Counted from the stretch's first letter, positions 52,302 to 60,589 are shown. The stretch: DNA of 64,000 nucleotides from JACVRW01 sp963746825 (GCA_963746825.1 CAVVCU010000003.1:186001-250000), one strand, 5' to 3'. The notes: generated by a model from the letters alone, not told the origin. Numbers and translations: made by a program.

Positions 52302-53281
52302 GCCCGCTTGTCACCGGAGCGAGCGGCTTCCTCGGCCGGTACTTGGTGACCGAGCTCCTTCGCCGCGGCTCCGGCGTCACGGCCGTCGTGCGGCCTTCCA
52401 CGCCGGTCCCGTACGCGCTGGCCCACGATGGCGTTGAGCTGGTCCGTACAGACCTACGGCGACCGTCCCCGGCGCTGGCCGAGCACCTGGCGAAGTCGGA
52501 TTCCGTGTTCCATCTCGCGGCGGCCCAGGAGGGCAGTTGGCGACAGATGTTCGAGGCGACCGTTCTTGCGACGGAGAACGTCCTCGACATCATCAGGCGG
52601 ATCGGCTGGAGCGGCCGTTTTGTCCACGTGAGCACGTTCTCGGTCTATGGCCTGAACCAGGTGCGGCCCGGTTCCCTCGTCGACGAGTCGACGCCACTTG
52701 AGCCCGAGCCCTTCCGGCGAGACGCGTACGCGTGGACGAAGTACATCCAGGAGCGGCTCGTGCGCGATCTCCCGTCCGCCGGCGGAGCGGAGCTGGTGAT
52801 CGTTCGGCCCGGGGTGATCTACGGACGCGAGCGGCAGTTCCAGCATCCGTTGGGACGACTGCGGGGCTCGATCCTGATCCTGCTGGGGGGCCGCAACCTG
52901 ATGCCCCTGAACTACGTGGAGAACACTGCATCGCTGCTCGCCGATTGCGCAATCCATCCGAAGGCCGCCGGGGAGGTCTTCAACGCCGTGGATTCGGAGC
53001 CGCTCGCGCAATGGCAGTACCTGCGCCACTGGCTGCGTGCCCAGCCGGACCGGGTGACGGTGATTCCGGTCCCGTTGGCGTTGCTGTCGGGTATACGTGA
53101 GAGCTTGCGTCTGGCCGAGCGGATGACCGCTGGTCGGATCGCGCCGCCGCGCTTCCTCGACCCATATGCCACGACGCCCAATTTGCGCAATTTCCGCTAC
53201 AGGTCCTCACGCGCCACCGAGGTCCTGGGCTGGATTCCCCCGGTACCTCTCGCAGAAGCGCTACGACGGACCTTTGGCTAA
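52298..53281 (+). CDS. NAD-dependent epimerase/dehydratase (extended SDR)
   Basis: A 327-residue extended short-chain dehydrogenase. NAD motif LVTGASGFLGRYLVTELL at the very N-terminus, DSVFHLAAAQEG, Ser/Tyr/Lys catalytic set in VHVSTFSVYGLNQ and YAWTKYIQERLV, and VIVRPGVIYGRER. GalE/WbpP-like enzymes epimerise or dehydrate nucleotide sugars. GTG 52298 overlaps the preceding stop as GTGA. Last intact gene before the degraded stretch preceding the flippase. Confidence 0.9.
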   Translation: MSPLVTGASGFLGRYLVTELLRRGSGVTAVVRPSTPVPYALAHDGVELVRTDLRRPSPALAEHLAKSDSVFHLAAAQEGSWRQMFEATVLATENVLDIIRRIGWSGRFVHVSTFSVYGLNQVRPGSLVDESTPLEPEPFRRDAYAWTKYIQERLVRDLPSAGGAELVIVRPGVIYGRERQFQHPLGRLRGSILILLGGRNLMPLNYVENTASLLADCAIHPKAAGEVFNAVDSEPLAQWQYLRHWLRAQPDRVTVIPVPLALLSGIRESLRLAERMTAGRIAPPRFLDPYATTPNLRNFRYRSSRATEVLGWIPPVPLAEALRRTFG

Positions 53282-53701
53282 TGCGGGATACGGCGTGGGC
53301 GTTCCGCTATTTAGGCCAGCTGTCCCGGATGGAGGAAGGGCTAAGCCGCGGCTCATGGAGACCCGCTCGCAGGCGCCAGCTTTGTCGCTCGCCGACCTAT
53401 CGATGAGAAGCGGACAGAGCTGGACGTCAGGACGCCTTCGCCGGCGTGGTTTCTCCCCTACCTTCCCGCCGCACAACTACATCGACTCGCCGCCGGACTG
53501 AACAGGCGACCCGACCTGAAGGAGCTCGTCGTCGAAGCGGTCGCGCACGGATCGGGGCGGGGTCGTCGACCGGATCAGAGGCGTCGACCTGTGGAAGGGC
53601 GGCAGGGAAGTCGCGGGGACTTCGACATCGCACGCGCGCTAACGCTGCTCGCCTCGCTCGAGCTCAACCTGCGAGCCGACGAGCGTCGGGGAGTCAGCTG
53701 A
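53281..53701 (+). pseudogene. Degraded gene of unknown function
   Basis: An ATG overlaps the epimerase stop (TAATG) but the frame stops after 42 codons. Other frames further on read PAWFLPYLPAAQLHRLAAGL, DLKELVVEAVAHGSG and FDIARALTLLASLELNLRAD, ending at TGA 53701, and look like pieces of one protein of about 140 residues broken by two or three shifts. I do not recognise the family. Confidence 0.35.
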
Positions 53702-53816
53702 CGCCGAGGGGGAGCAGCTCGACGAAAAACGTGGCGACGCTGGGTATGGGCGCTTACGCTATGGGCGAGACGTACCGGGTCGAGAGCTGAGGCTGTAGCC
53801 GGTGCGCTGAGACCAC

Positions 53817-55271
53817 ATGGAAGAGAGAGCGGTCAGAAGCATCCCGATCAGCTTGCTCTCATTCGCCTGCAACAAGGCGGTTACCGTCGGCACCACGGTC
53901 GTCCTCGCCCGGTTGCTAGCCCCTCAGGACTTTGGCCTGTTCGCGCTCGCGCTTATCACGATGACGCTGCTGAGCATGTTCAACGACTTCGGTCTGGGGC
54001 CAGTGCTGGTCTCGCGGCAGGACCTCGACGCGCGCGGGAAGGGAACGGTGCTCACGACCATGCTGGCCACCAGCGCCTTCCTGGCGGCGGTGCTGGTCGC
54101 TCTCTCAACGCCTGTGGCGGACCTCTTCGACGAGCCCCGGCTCGCGCAGCTGCTGGTGATCATTGCCGGCACGCTGGCCCTGAGCGGGCCCGTCTACTTC
54201 TACGAGACGCTGATGCAGCGCGAGCTGAAGTTCAAGCAGCGGTTTGCCGCCATGGTGGCGCAGACCCTGACCTACGCCGGGGTGGCGATCACCCTCGTGC
54301 TCTTGGATCACGGCGTGACGGGCATGGTGGTCGCCAGCGTGTGCTCGTATGCGACCTACCTGGTCGCCTTGGTGTGGTTGGCGCCTTACCGCGTCCGCCC
54401 CGCCTGGGAGGGGCGACAGCTCCTGGGCCTGCTGCGGGCGGGCCGCGGATTCCTGGTGCAGGGAGGCGTAAAGTTCGTGGCGCAGAACACGGACAGCTTC
54501 TCGGTGGGGAAGTTCCTCGGCAGTGCCGCGCTCGGCGTCTACTTCTTGGCCTACCGGCTCGCCGAGCTCACCTTCTCTGGGATCGCCGAGCCGGTGGCCA
54601 ATGTGACGTTCCCGGGATTTGCCAGGATGCGCCACCGCGGCGAGGACTGGATACCGTCATTTCTGTCCACGCTGCGTTACATCGCGCTCGTCGCCTTCCC
54701 GATCGGCATGTTGCTGAGCGCCGCCGCGAGCCCCGTCACGCGCTTCCTTTACGGACCCAAGTGGCTGGAGATGATCGGCCCGCTGGCGATTCTGGGCTTG
54801 TGGGCGGTGGTGCGGCCCCTAGAAGCCACGCTGATCTGGCTGCTGAACGCGGTCGGCGAAGCGGACGCTGCTGCGGTGGTCAACCTCGCGGGGCTGGCCG
54901 TGCTTGTTCCCAGCCTCCTATTGGCGGCCTCCTTCGTCGGGCTATCGGGAGTGGCCTGGGTCATGGCCATCCACGCCGCTCTGATGGTGGCCGTCCTGGC
55001 GACGGTCATTGCACGCCGCACCGGCGTGGCCCTAAGGCGCCAGTTTGCGTCCATCGGCCCGCAGCTGCTCGCTGCGGCCGTTGGCTGGGCGGCCACCCGC
55101 GCCGTGGCCGATGCGACCGCGACCTCTGCAGCCGTGCTGAGCCTGAGCGCCGCGGCCGCCGCCGGCCTCGCGACCTACGCCTTCCTGCTTTCCGTCATCC
55201 AGCCGGGGCTGCTCCAGGAGGCCGCCGCCCAGGGAGGGCGCACGCTGCGCCGGCAGCGCGCGTTGGTCTAG
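53817..55271 (+). CDS. Wzx-type polysaccharide flippase (MOP superfamily)
   Basis: A 484-residue membrane protein with about fourteen helices, intact. The start ISLLSFACNKAVTVGTTVVLARLLAPQDFGLFALA carries the LA-L-P-DFG motif of polysaccharide synthase/Wzx families; FGLGPVLVSRQDL, GGVKFVAQNTDSFSVGKFLG and ATLIWLLNAVGEADA follow. Flips undecaprenyl-linked repeat units to the outer leaflet for Wzy. ATG 53817, weakly preceded by GAGACC. Located last in the cluster, close to the right attachment site. Confidence 0.9.
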   Translation: MEERAVRSIPISLLSFACNKAVTVGTTVVLARLLAPQDFGLFALALITMTLLSMFNDFGLGPVLVSRQDLDARGKGTVLTTMLATSAFLAAVLVALSTPVADLFDEPRLAQLLVIIAGTLALSGPVYFYETLMQRELKFKQRFAAMVAQTLTYAGVAITLVLLDHGVTGMVVASVCSYATYLVALVWLAPYRVRPAWEGRQLLGLLRAGRGFLVQGGVKFVAQNTDSFSVGKFLGSAALGVYFLAYRLAELTFSGIAEPVANVTFPGFARMRHRGEDWIPSFLSTLRYIALVAFPIGMLLSAAASPVTRFLYGPKWLEMIGPLAILGLWAVVRPLEATLIWLLNAVGEADAAAVVNLAGLAVLVPSLLLAASFVGLSGVAWVMAIHAALMVAVLATVIARRTGVALRRQFASIGPQLLAAAVGWAATRAVADATATSAAVLSLSAAAAAGLATYAFLLSVIQPGLLQEAAAQGGRTLRRQRALV

Positions 55272-55356
55272 TCGCCTCGTCGCGAACGAACGGGGCCCCG
55301 ATCGCGCAAGGGCCGTGCGGCGGGCGAATCAGTAGGGGTGCCCCGTTCGACCGTTC

Positions 55357-55500
55357 ATGACCTTGCATGGCGCGGCTTGCCCCCGGCACGCCGCTCGAGC
55401 GGGAGATCGGGCCGGCCTGGTCGAGTTCGGACAGCCCCATGGCCCAGCTCCTGAACTCACTGCCCAAGATCGTCTTCTCGCCCATGACCACCTTCAACAC
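55357..55500 (+). pseudogene. Dihydrofolate reductase/RibD-C-like fragment
   Basis: A plus-strand stretch reads MARLAPGTPLEREIGPAW, SPMAQLLNSLPKIVFS, a pattern typical of the middle of RibD C-terminal-domain (DHFR-like) proteins. Neither the N-terminal NADPH-binding part nor a normal C-terminus is present. About 45 codons survive. Lies between the flippase and the VOC remnant. Confidence 0.45.
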
Positions 55501-55620
55501 CTTCATCGGACCCCTCTACATACGCGTGCTCATCACCGACGAGCGCTCGACCGGCCGTTCCTCGAGGACGTCCTCACCTCGGCCTCCGCGCCGCCGCGCC
55601 GACCCGAGGCTGAGTGAGGG

Positions 55621-55945
55621 TCAGTCCCCTGGGCGGAACGCGGCCGCGAGGTTCGTGCCGTCAGGATCGAGCACGTAGGCCGCTTACGGGCCGTGGGCTC
55701 GCGGGCCGGGTGCTCCGTTGTCGGTGCCGCCGGCGGCGATCGCGGCGACATGGAAGGCGTCGACCTCCTCGGTCGAGCCGGCGACGAAGGCGACGTGGAC
55801 ACCGGTGCTCGGCGCCTGGTCGGCGCTGAGGGCGAGGTTCGCGAACGCGACAAGCCCGGGCGTGTTCGAGCAGCAGGGGATGCCCAGCGGCTCCAGCGCA
55901 GCGGTCGGCCACCCGTCGGTGGACGTGGTCGAAGATCACTCGACT
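55621..55945 (-). pseudogene. VOC-family gene remnant
   Basis: Minus-strand pieces FDHVHRRVADR, ALSADQAPSTGVHVAFVAGS, TEEVDAFHVAAIAAGG and AYVLDPDGTNLAAAFRPGD are the standard order of a glyoxalase-like protein. They are interrupted by two or three frameshifts and a TAA just before AYVLDPDG. Not obviously a relative copy of the VOC gene at 263. Confidence 0.6.
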
Positions 55946-55987
55946 CCGGTTTCCAACCGCGTGGGTCGCTCATGCCGACAGGCTGTG

Positions 55988-56150
55988 TCAGCCCGTCAGT
56001 TCGATGGCGGTGAGGTCGAGTTTCTGGAGCCGTTCGGGGTCGGCGATCACGTCTATGGCCGCGACCCTGCCGGCCACGACGGTGAAGCCCATCAGGGACA
56101 TCGGGCGGCCCTCGGCGAACACGACCACACCGGCGCTCCTCGAAGCGCGA
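55988..56150 (-). pseudogene. ECF41/SigJ-type sigma factor C-terminal fragment
   Basis: The minus-strand frame reads GVVVFAEGRPMSLMGFTVVA then AGRVAAIDVIADPERLQKLD and ends LTAIELTG with TGA 55990. This is the SnoaL-like C-terminal end of SigJ-type ECF sigma factors; the sigma-2 and sigma-4 regions are absent. A truncated remnant next to the right attachment site. Confidence 0.6.
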
Positions 56151-56282
56151 TGTCAGCCATTGCCCTTCATCCATCGGTCACATTCCTCGATTCCGTCGGG
56201 TCGATTACTTGACCACCGAGAAGCCGCGAATGTGACACAGGCTCGCACCGGGCCCGGCACCAACACGCGAAGAGATACACCG

Positions 56283-56708
56283 ATGAAAGCCACACTGCAG
56301 GCACCAATGGCCAACCCGGCCTTTGCCGTCCCGGAAGCGATGGACGCCTTGATCGGCGCCGAGTGCCCGCGTGGGCTCGGCGGGCAGTCGCCCGCCGGCG
56401 TGGGCGTCTGCGAAGACTGCAACGGCGTCTTTCGCTCGAGCCGCAAAGCGCGGGCGTTCAAGTGCCCGCGCTGCCACGCCACCCCGAAGCCTCGGGAGCC
56501 CTGTGAGCCCTTCCGCACCACGATCGCCGTCGACGTGCTTGACGATGCCGGCGAGCCGGTTGGGTGGCGGGTGCGCCACCACTTCTACTGCGCCCGGGCC
56601 GGGTGCGCCCGGCCTCTCGACGCGCAGCGCGGGGATCACCGCTGCTGCTCGAGCCGGTGCAAGACGGCGGCCCACCGCGGCCGGGCGCGGGCCCGTGCGG
56701 GCCGGTAG
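56283..56708 (+). CDS. Cys-rich zinc-ribbon protein of unknown function
   Basis: A 141-residue protein with two cysteine modules: CEDCNGVFRSS with FKCPRCHATPKPREPCEP (C-x2-C ... C-x2-C) and a C-terminal FYCARAGCARPLDAQ, DHRCCSSRCKTAAHRGRARA. The second, ending in RCKTAAHRGR, resembles the zinc-ribbon plus basic tail seen in small phage/element DNA-binding proteins. ATG 56283 gives MKATLQAP; upstream frame continues but is not conserved-looking. It is the last intact gene inside the island, 160 bases from attR, a position where element regulators or excisionase-like genes are often found. Confidence 0.6.
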   Translation: MKATLQAPMANPAFAVPEAMDALIGAECPRGLGGQSPAGVGVCEDCNGVFRSSRKARAFKCPRCHATPKPREPCEPFRTTIAVDVLDDAGEPVGWRVRHHFYCARAGCARPLDAQRGDHRCCSSRCKTAAHRGRARARAGR

Positions 56709-56760
56709 CGCCCGGCGCGTTGCACTTTCGTTGCCGCCCCCACCTGCCCGTTGCTGCCCC

Positions 56761-56790
56761 GAACGTGCCGAAACCGGTCGGAACGTGCCG
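56761..56790. repeat. GAACGTGCCG direct repeats near the right end of the island
   Basis: GAACGTGCCG at 56761-56770 and 56781-56790, period 20 bases (two helical turns), 79 bases left of the attachment repeat. Candidate arm-type recombinase site. Confidence 0.35.
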
Positions 56791-56868
56791 CGTCTAGGGG
56801 TGGCTCTTCGACACGCCGAAAGGCCCGTTTGCAGGCTCTTCGTCCGAAGTAGCCGCTACAGGGGCGAC

Positions 56869-56913
56869 GCTTCCCAAGCCAAAGGTCGCGGGTTCGAAGC
56901 CCGTCGTCCGCTT
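56869..56913 (+). repeat. attR-like 45-base repeat: 3' fragment of tRNA-Gly(CCC)
   Basis: Exact copy of 29669-29713, covering the anticodon loop to the discriminator. Sequence to its left (island) shows no 5' tRNA half, so this is not a functional tRNA but the displaced original 3' end of the chromosomal gene. Confidence 0.85.
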
Positions 56914-57044
56914 TAGGCGTGCCTTCGACGTCGCAGAATGGTCGCAGCGAGGCGCTGATCGAACAACATCTAGCCGGGCGGGCCTCAGTTCGATCCGCCC
57001 TGGCTTGGCGGCCGTATAGCCGGTAAGCCAACGAAGGAGCATCA

Positions 57045-57527
57045 ATGGGATCGGTCAGCAAGTACATCCGCATCGAGGCGCCTCCAGAGCGTGTATACGA
57101 GCTCTGGAGAGACCCCACGCAGTTCCCGGATTTCATGCCCGACGTGAAGAGCGTGCAATCGCGGGGCGACTCCTGGCACTGGGAGGTGGAAGGCCCCCTC
57201 GGGACAACCGTTTCGTGGGATACCGAGGTCGTCGAGGACTTGCCCGGCGAACGCTTGGCCTGGAAGTCGGTGGGAGGCCAGATCGAGAACTCGGGAGCGG
57301 TCCGCTTCGACGATCGCGACGGCGAGACGGACCTCGAGTACGCCATGGAGTTCGACCCGCCCGGAGGCACGGCCGGAGAGGTGGCGGCAAAGATCTTCAA
57401 GGATCCCGAGGATCAGGTGCAGCGGGCGCTGGAGGCCTTCAAGGCACTGGTCGAGAGGGAGGCGGTGCCGCGAAATGACAGCCGCGCCGAGGTCGACGCC
57501 CGAGAGTCCGAGCCAGGAACCGCATGA
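57045..57527 (+). CDS. SRPBCC/polyketide-cyclase-like (RatA/COQ10 type) protein
   Basis: A 160-residue START-like lipid-binding protein. YIRIEAPPERVYELWRDPTQ at the start and FPDFMPDVKSV are the hallmark of the cyclase/dehydrase (COQ10/RatA) branch; VSWDTEVVEDLPGERLAWKS and DLEYAMEFDPPGG complete the fold. The ligand is unknown; these proteins often sit in actinobacterial general-stress operons. ATG 57045 with a clear GAAGGAGC Shine-Dalgarno. A TATAGC box lies near 57014. Its stop overlaps the next start as ATGA. Confidence 0.88.
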   Translation: MGSVSKYIRIEAPPERVYELWRDPTQFPDFMPDVKSVQSRGDSWHWEVEGPLGTTVSWDTEVVEDLPGERLAWKSVGGQIENSGAVRFDDRDGETDLEYAMEFDPPGGTAGEVAAKIFKDPEDQVQRALEAFKALVEREAVPRNDSRAEVDARESEPGTA

Positions 57528-58109
57528 AGACGGGAGTCGAGAGCGACAGCTCTCTCGAGTCTCGGCCGTGCCGGCCATGACATCGGGCTCGGAGCGATTG
57601 TCGGTGGCAACCTGTTCGCTCGCGTGGCGATGCATCCGTCGCTGGCCGAGATCAGCGACGAGCGCGAGCGAGGAAAGGTGCTCAACCGGGCGTGGGGGCG
57701 CTATGGCGCAGTCAACCTCATCGCGCTCACGGCAGTGGTCGGAGGGTGGGCCGGCGCCCGCGCCGACGAGGCGCGGCCGCGAGATCTGTCCGGGCGGGAG
57801 CGGAGCCTGGCCTTGGCGAAGGACGGAGCCGTGGCGCTCGTCGCCGTCACCGGCATCGCCGCTGCGGCGCAGGGCATTAGGTTCGCTCGCTCCGAGCCCG
57901 AGGGGGCCGTACCGCTCGAGACCGGCGACCGCACTTCGGAGAACGCATCCGAGAGTGCCGCGCGGCGCAAGCGCCGAGTCAACGCCATAGGCACCGCCCA
58001 TCTCGCCTCGGCCGTCGGCCTCGTCGCCGTCAATGCAGCTCTATCTCAGGCCGGGTTTCGCCGGCCGCCGGTGCGCCGGGTCCTGCGGCGCCGCTACGGA
58101 CAAAGATGA
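57524..58109 (+). CDS. Small membrane protein, likely one frameshift near the N-terminus
   Basis: The conserved-looking protein reads GHDIGLGAIVGGNLFARVAM, HPSLAEISDERERGKVLNRAW, YGAVNLIALTAVVGGWAGAR, GAVALVAVTGIAAAAQGIRF and a last helix LASAVGLVAVNAALSQ: three to four helices, a pattern common in actinobacterial hypothetical membrane proteins. ATG 57524 overlapping the SRPBCC stop is the natural start, but it is one base out of frame with this sequence; the shift lies near 57570. The only in-frame conventional start, GTG 57624, would cut off the first helix. Function unknown. Confidence 0.65.
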
Positions 58110-58158
58110 AGCTCGATGCTTCTCTCGTGCTCACCGGGGTAGGGGTCCGCGAGGCGGC

Positions 58159-59193
58159 ATGAGTTCCAGTCGGGCCCATTTCAAAATAGAAAGTGACCTT
58201 GTGAACAAGCAGCAGCAGCAGAAGATCGTGCAGTACTTGAACGAAGCGCATGGGTCAGAGCAGGCCTTGACCCGCCAGCTACAGGCCCAGATCGCGATGA
58301 CCCCGGGGGGCCGCTATCGCGAGGGGCTGGAGACCCACCTCGACGAGACGCGCGGGCACGCCGAGCGCCTCGAGGACCGCCTGCGCGAGTTGGGCCAGGG
58401 CAGCAACCCGCTGCAGGCCGGGTTGGGCGCCGTCCAGTCCGTTCTGGGACAGGCGCTGGCGCTGACCAAGACTCCGCTCGATCTCGTGCGGGGCAGCGGT
58501 GGCGAGGAGAAGGTGCTCAAGAACGCCAAGGACTCTTGCGCCGCCGAGGCGCTCGAGATCGCCACCTACACCGCGCTGGCGCAGCTCGCCCGCATTGCGG
58601 GCGACAGCCAGACCGAGAAACTGGCCAAGTCGATCCTTGACGACGAGCAGAAGATGCTCGACCGGCTGCTCAGGGAGATTCCGCAGCTGACCGACGCCGT
58701 GGCCCGGGCGGAGTTCGATGGGGAGGGTTCCTATGACGTGAGCGACACCGGCGCAGCCGACGTCGCGCGCGAGGTGAGCGGCTCGGCCAAGCGCACCGCC
58801 CGCCGGGCCCGCAAGGTGCCGGGTGTCGCGCGTGCCGAGGGGACGGTCAAGGGGGCGGCGGCGTCGGAGCCGGACCTGGCCATCCCAAGTTACGACTCGC
58901 TCAGCGCGGACGAGGTGCAGGACAAGCTCGCTCAGCTCTCCCAGATCGACCTGGCCAAGGTCAACGCGTACGAGCGCAAGAATCAGAACCGTGCCACGGT
59001 CACGAGCCGCATCGATTCGCTACAGGGCGACGAGCCCTGGCCCGGCTACGACGAGTTGAGCGTGAACGAAGTCCGCACGATGCTCTCGGAGGGCGACGAC
59101 GAGCAGGTCAAGGCCGTGCGCGCGTACGAGCGAAAGCACAAGGCCCGTACCGGCGTGATTCAGGCGACCGAACGCGAGCGCAGCAACGCGTAG
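58159..59193 (+). CDS. YciE/DUF892-like ferritin-like protein with C-terminal tandem repeat
   Basis: A 344-residue protein. Residues 20-190 form a ferritin-like four-helix domain: IVQYLNEAHGSEQALTRQLQ, GLETHLDETRGHAERLEDRL, CAAEALEIATYTALAQLA and SILDDEQKMLDRLLREI place Glu/His residues as in the YciE family di-iron site. A basic linker (KRTARRARKVPG) is followed by two copies of a helical repeat (YDSLSADEVQDKLAQL ... AYERKNQNR and YDELSVNEVRTMLSEG ... AYERKHKAR). Probably oxidative or osmotic stress protection. ATG 58159 has GAGG five bases upstream. A perfect palindrome follows the stop. Confidence 0.82.
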   Translation: MSSSRAHFKIESDLVNKQQQQKIVQYLNEAHGSEQALTRQLQAQIAMTPGGRYREGLETHLDETRGHAERLEDRLRELGQGSNPLQAGLGAVQSVLGQALALTKTPLDLVRGSGGEEKVLKNAKDSCAAEALEIATYTALAQLARIAGDSQTEKLAKSILDDEQKMLDRLLREIPQLTDAVARAEFDGEGSYDVSDTGAADVAREVSGSAKRTARRARKVPGVARAEGTVKGAAASEPDLAIPSYDSLSADEVQDKLAQLSQIDLAKVNAYERKNQNRATVTSRIDSLQGDEPWPGYDELSVNEVRTMLSEGDDEQVKAVRAYERKHKARTGVIQATERERSNA

Positions 59194-59211
59194 GGAATCG
59201 GACTCCCGAAA

Positions 59212-59237
59212 GCGAGGGGGGCCCGGGCCCCCCTCGC
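59212..59237. terminator. Perfect 26-base palindrome, terminator-like
   Basis: Each half reads GCGAGGGGGGCCC and its exact complement, so the RNA could form a stem of about eleven G/C pairs with a minimal loop 18 bases after the ferritin-like gene's stop. No T-tract. It also lies 26 bases before the presumed start of the GCS2 gene. Confidence 0.55.
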
Positions 59238-59263
59238 GGTTTCGCGGACAAGGGGAACCCAAA

Positions 59264-60400
59264 CTGACGGGAACCCAGCAGTTCGAGGCCGTCTTCGACC
59301 GCGTCGAACCGATGACGCTCGGACTCGAGGAGGAGGTAATGCTGCTCGAGCCGCGAACGCTCGGGCTGCTCGAGTGCGCCCCCGCGATACTCGAGCGCTT
59401 GCCTGCCGACGGGAGGTTCAAACTCGAGCTGCCGGCGTCTCAGCTCGAGCTCCTGACCGCCCCCCGGCCCGACGTGGCCGGAGCCGTCGCCGATCTCGGC
59501 GCCGCGCGCAGGACGCTGCTGGAAGCGGCTGACGGGGTTGCGCGGCCGGCGGCCGCCGGCGTCCACCCGTTCAGCGCACCTGTTGGCGCGTTGAACCCGG
59601 GGACTCGGTACGCGCGCATCACGAAGGAATACGGCCCGGCGGCCCGTCGCCAGCTCGTGTGTGCGTTGCATGTACACGTAGCGGTGGGCGGGGCCGAACG
59701 CACACTGGCCGTGTACAACAGCCTCCGCGAGCAGCTTCCGCTGCTGGCCGCCCTGGCCGCCAACGCTCCCCTGTCCAGGGGGCGCGAGACGGGGCTGGCT
59801 TCGGTGCGTCCCAAGATCGCCGAGCTACTGCCACGGCAGGGAATCCCGCCGGCCCTTGAGAACTGGCACGCCCTCGAGCAGGAGCTCGCCTGGGGCGCCG
59901 CGGCTGGGAGCCTGCCCGACCTCGGCTCGTGGTGGTGGGAACTTCGGCCGCACCTCACCTACGGGACACTCGAGCTGCGTGTCCCCGACGCGCAGACGAC
60001 ATTGGCCGACGTTGGGGCGATCGCCGCGGTGGCCCAGGCGCTGGTCGCCTCTTTGGCCGAGCGCCACGATGCAGGTCATGCCCACCAGTCGGTCCCGACC
60101 TGGCGTATCGAGGAGAATCGCTGGGCGGCGTGCCGCCACGGGGTCGAGGGCACCTTCGCCGATCTTCGCGACGGTCAACAGCGGCCCACGCGAGACTGCC
60201 TGCGCTCCATGATCGATCGGCTCGAGCCCTACGCTGACCGGTTCGGGGCGGCGGCGCAGATCGAGCACGCTCGCAGGCTCGTGGAACGAAATGGTTCCAT
60301 GCGACAACGTGCTGTGGCGGCGGAGAAGGGGCCTCATGGTCTGGCGGATTGGCTTGCACGCCAATTCGCGGACGGGGGTAGTGGCGGAGGGGACCGCTAG
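59264..60400 (+). CDS. GCS2-type carboxylate-amine ligase (glutamate-cysteine ligase-like)
   Basis: A 378-residue YbdK/GCS2 family enzyme. TLGLEEEVMLLEPRT (metal-binding Glu residues), ELPASQLELLTAPRPDVA, LHVHVAVGGAERT and SWWWELRPHLTYGTLELRVPDAQTT with the conserved Arg are present. Conventional start ATG 59312 would delete the family's N-terminal helix (QQFEAVFDRVEP), which is encoded in frame upstream; CTG 59264 with AGGGGAA eight bases before it is the best start. Family reaction is ATP-dependent gamma-glutamyl-cysteine formation, but many members have other amines as substrate. Placed in a stress-gene group. Confidence 0.87.
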   Translation: MTGTQQFEAVFDRVEPMTLGLEEEVMLLEPRTLGLLECAPAILERLPADGRFKLELPASQLELLTAPRPDVAGAVADLGAARRTLLEAADGVARPAAAGVHPFSAPVGALNPGTRYARITKEYGPAARRQLVCALHVHVAVGGAERTLAVYNSLREQLPLLAALAANAPLSRGRETGLASVRPKIAELLPRQGIPPALENWHALEQELAWGAAAGSLPDLGSWWWELRPHLTYGTLELRVPDAQTTLADVGAIAAVAQALVASLAERHDAGHAHQSVPTWRIEENRWAACRHGVEGTFADLRDGQQRPTRDCLRSMIDRLEPYADRFGAAAQIEHARRLVERNGSMRQRAVAAEKGPHGLADWLARQFADGGSGGGDR

Positions 60401-60444
60401 TCGAGTTCTGGCTTGGCCGCGCGCCGTCCGGGTAGGCGGGCCAG

Positions 60445-60585
60445 ATGTCCTCTCTAATGCAAAAGCTCACGCAGTTTTCCAAGTCGAAGCAGGGCCGCAG
60501 CCTGGTGGGTCAGGCGCGGGAACGCCTGGCCGGAGGTCGTCGAGCCGGTGGCCGCAGCAGGCGCCGCCGCCCGCGGGGCCGGTGA
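60445..60585 (+). CDS. Small basic protein (46 aa)
   Basis: ATG 60445 to TGA 60585. MSSLMQKLTQFSKSKQGRSL is followed by QARERLAGGRR and a tail of ten basic residues. Small actinobacterial proteins with a KL-x-x-F-x-x-S-x-QGR-x-L start and basic end are familiar to me as hypotheticals; the function is unknown, though DNA or RNA binding is plausible. It ends five bases before the next ATG, so the two genes are probably co-translated. Confidence 0.6.
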   Translation: MSSLMQKLTQFSKSKQGRSLVGQARERLAGGRRAGGRSRRRRPRGR

Positions 60586-60589
60586 CACG

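Larger units (their letters stand above)
29669..56913. mobile_element. 27.2-kb tRNA-Gly genomic island carrying exopolysaccharide genes
   Basis: Defined by the exact 45-base direct repeats at its ends, one completing the tRNA and one left as a 3' fragment. Contents are a full exopolysaccharide/capsule synthesis and export set plus gene fragments near the right end. No integrase gene was found inside; it was lost, or the adjacent relic integrase belonged to this lineage of elements. The coding density and presence of noncoding kilobases differ from the compact flanking core. Confidence 0.75.

Noticed and set aside
56869..56941. Second tRNA-Gly
   Set aside because: Lacks acceptor 5' strand, D-arm and half the anticodon stem; only the 3' 45 bases match.
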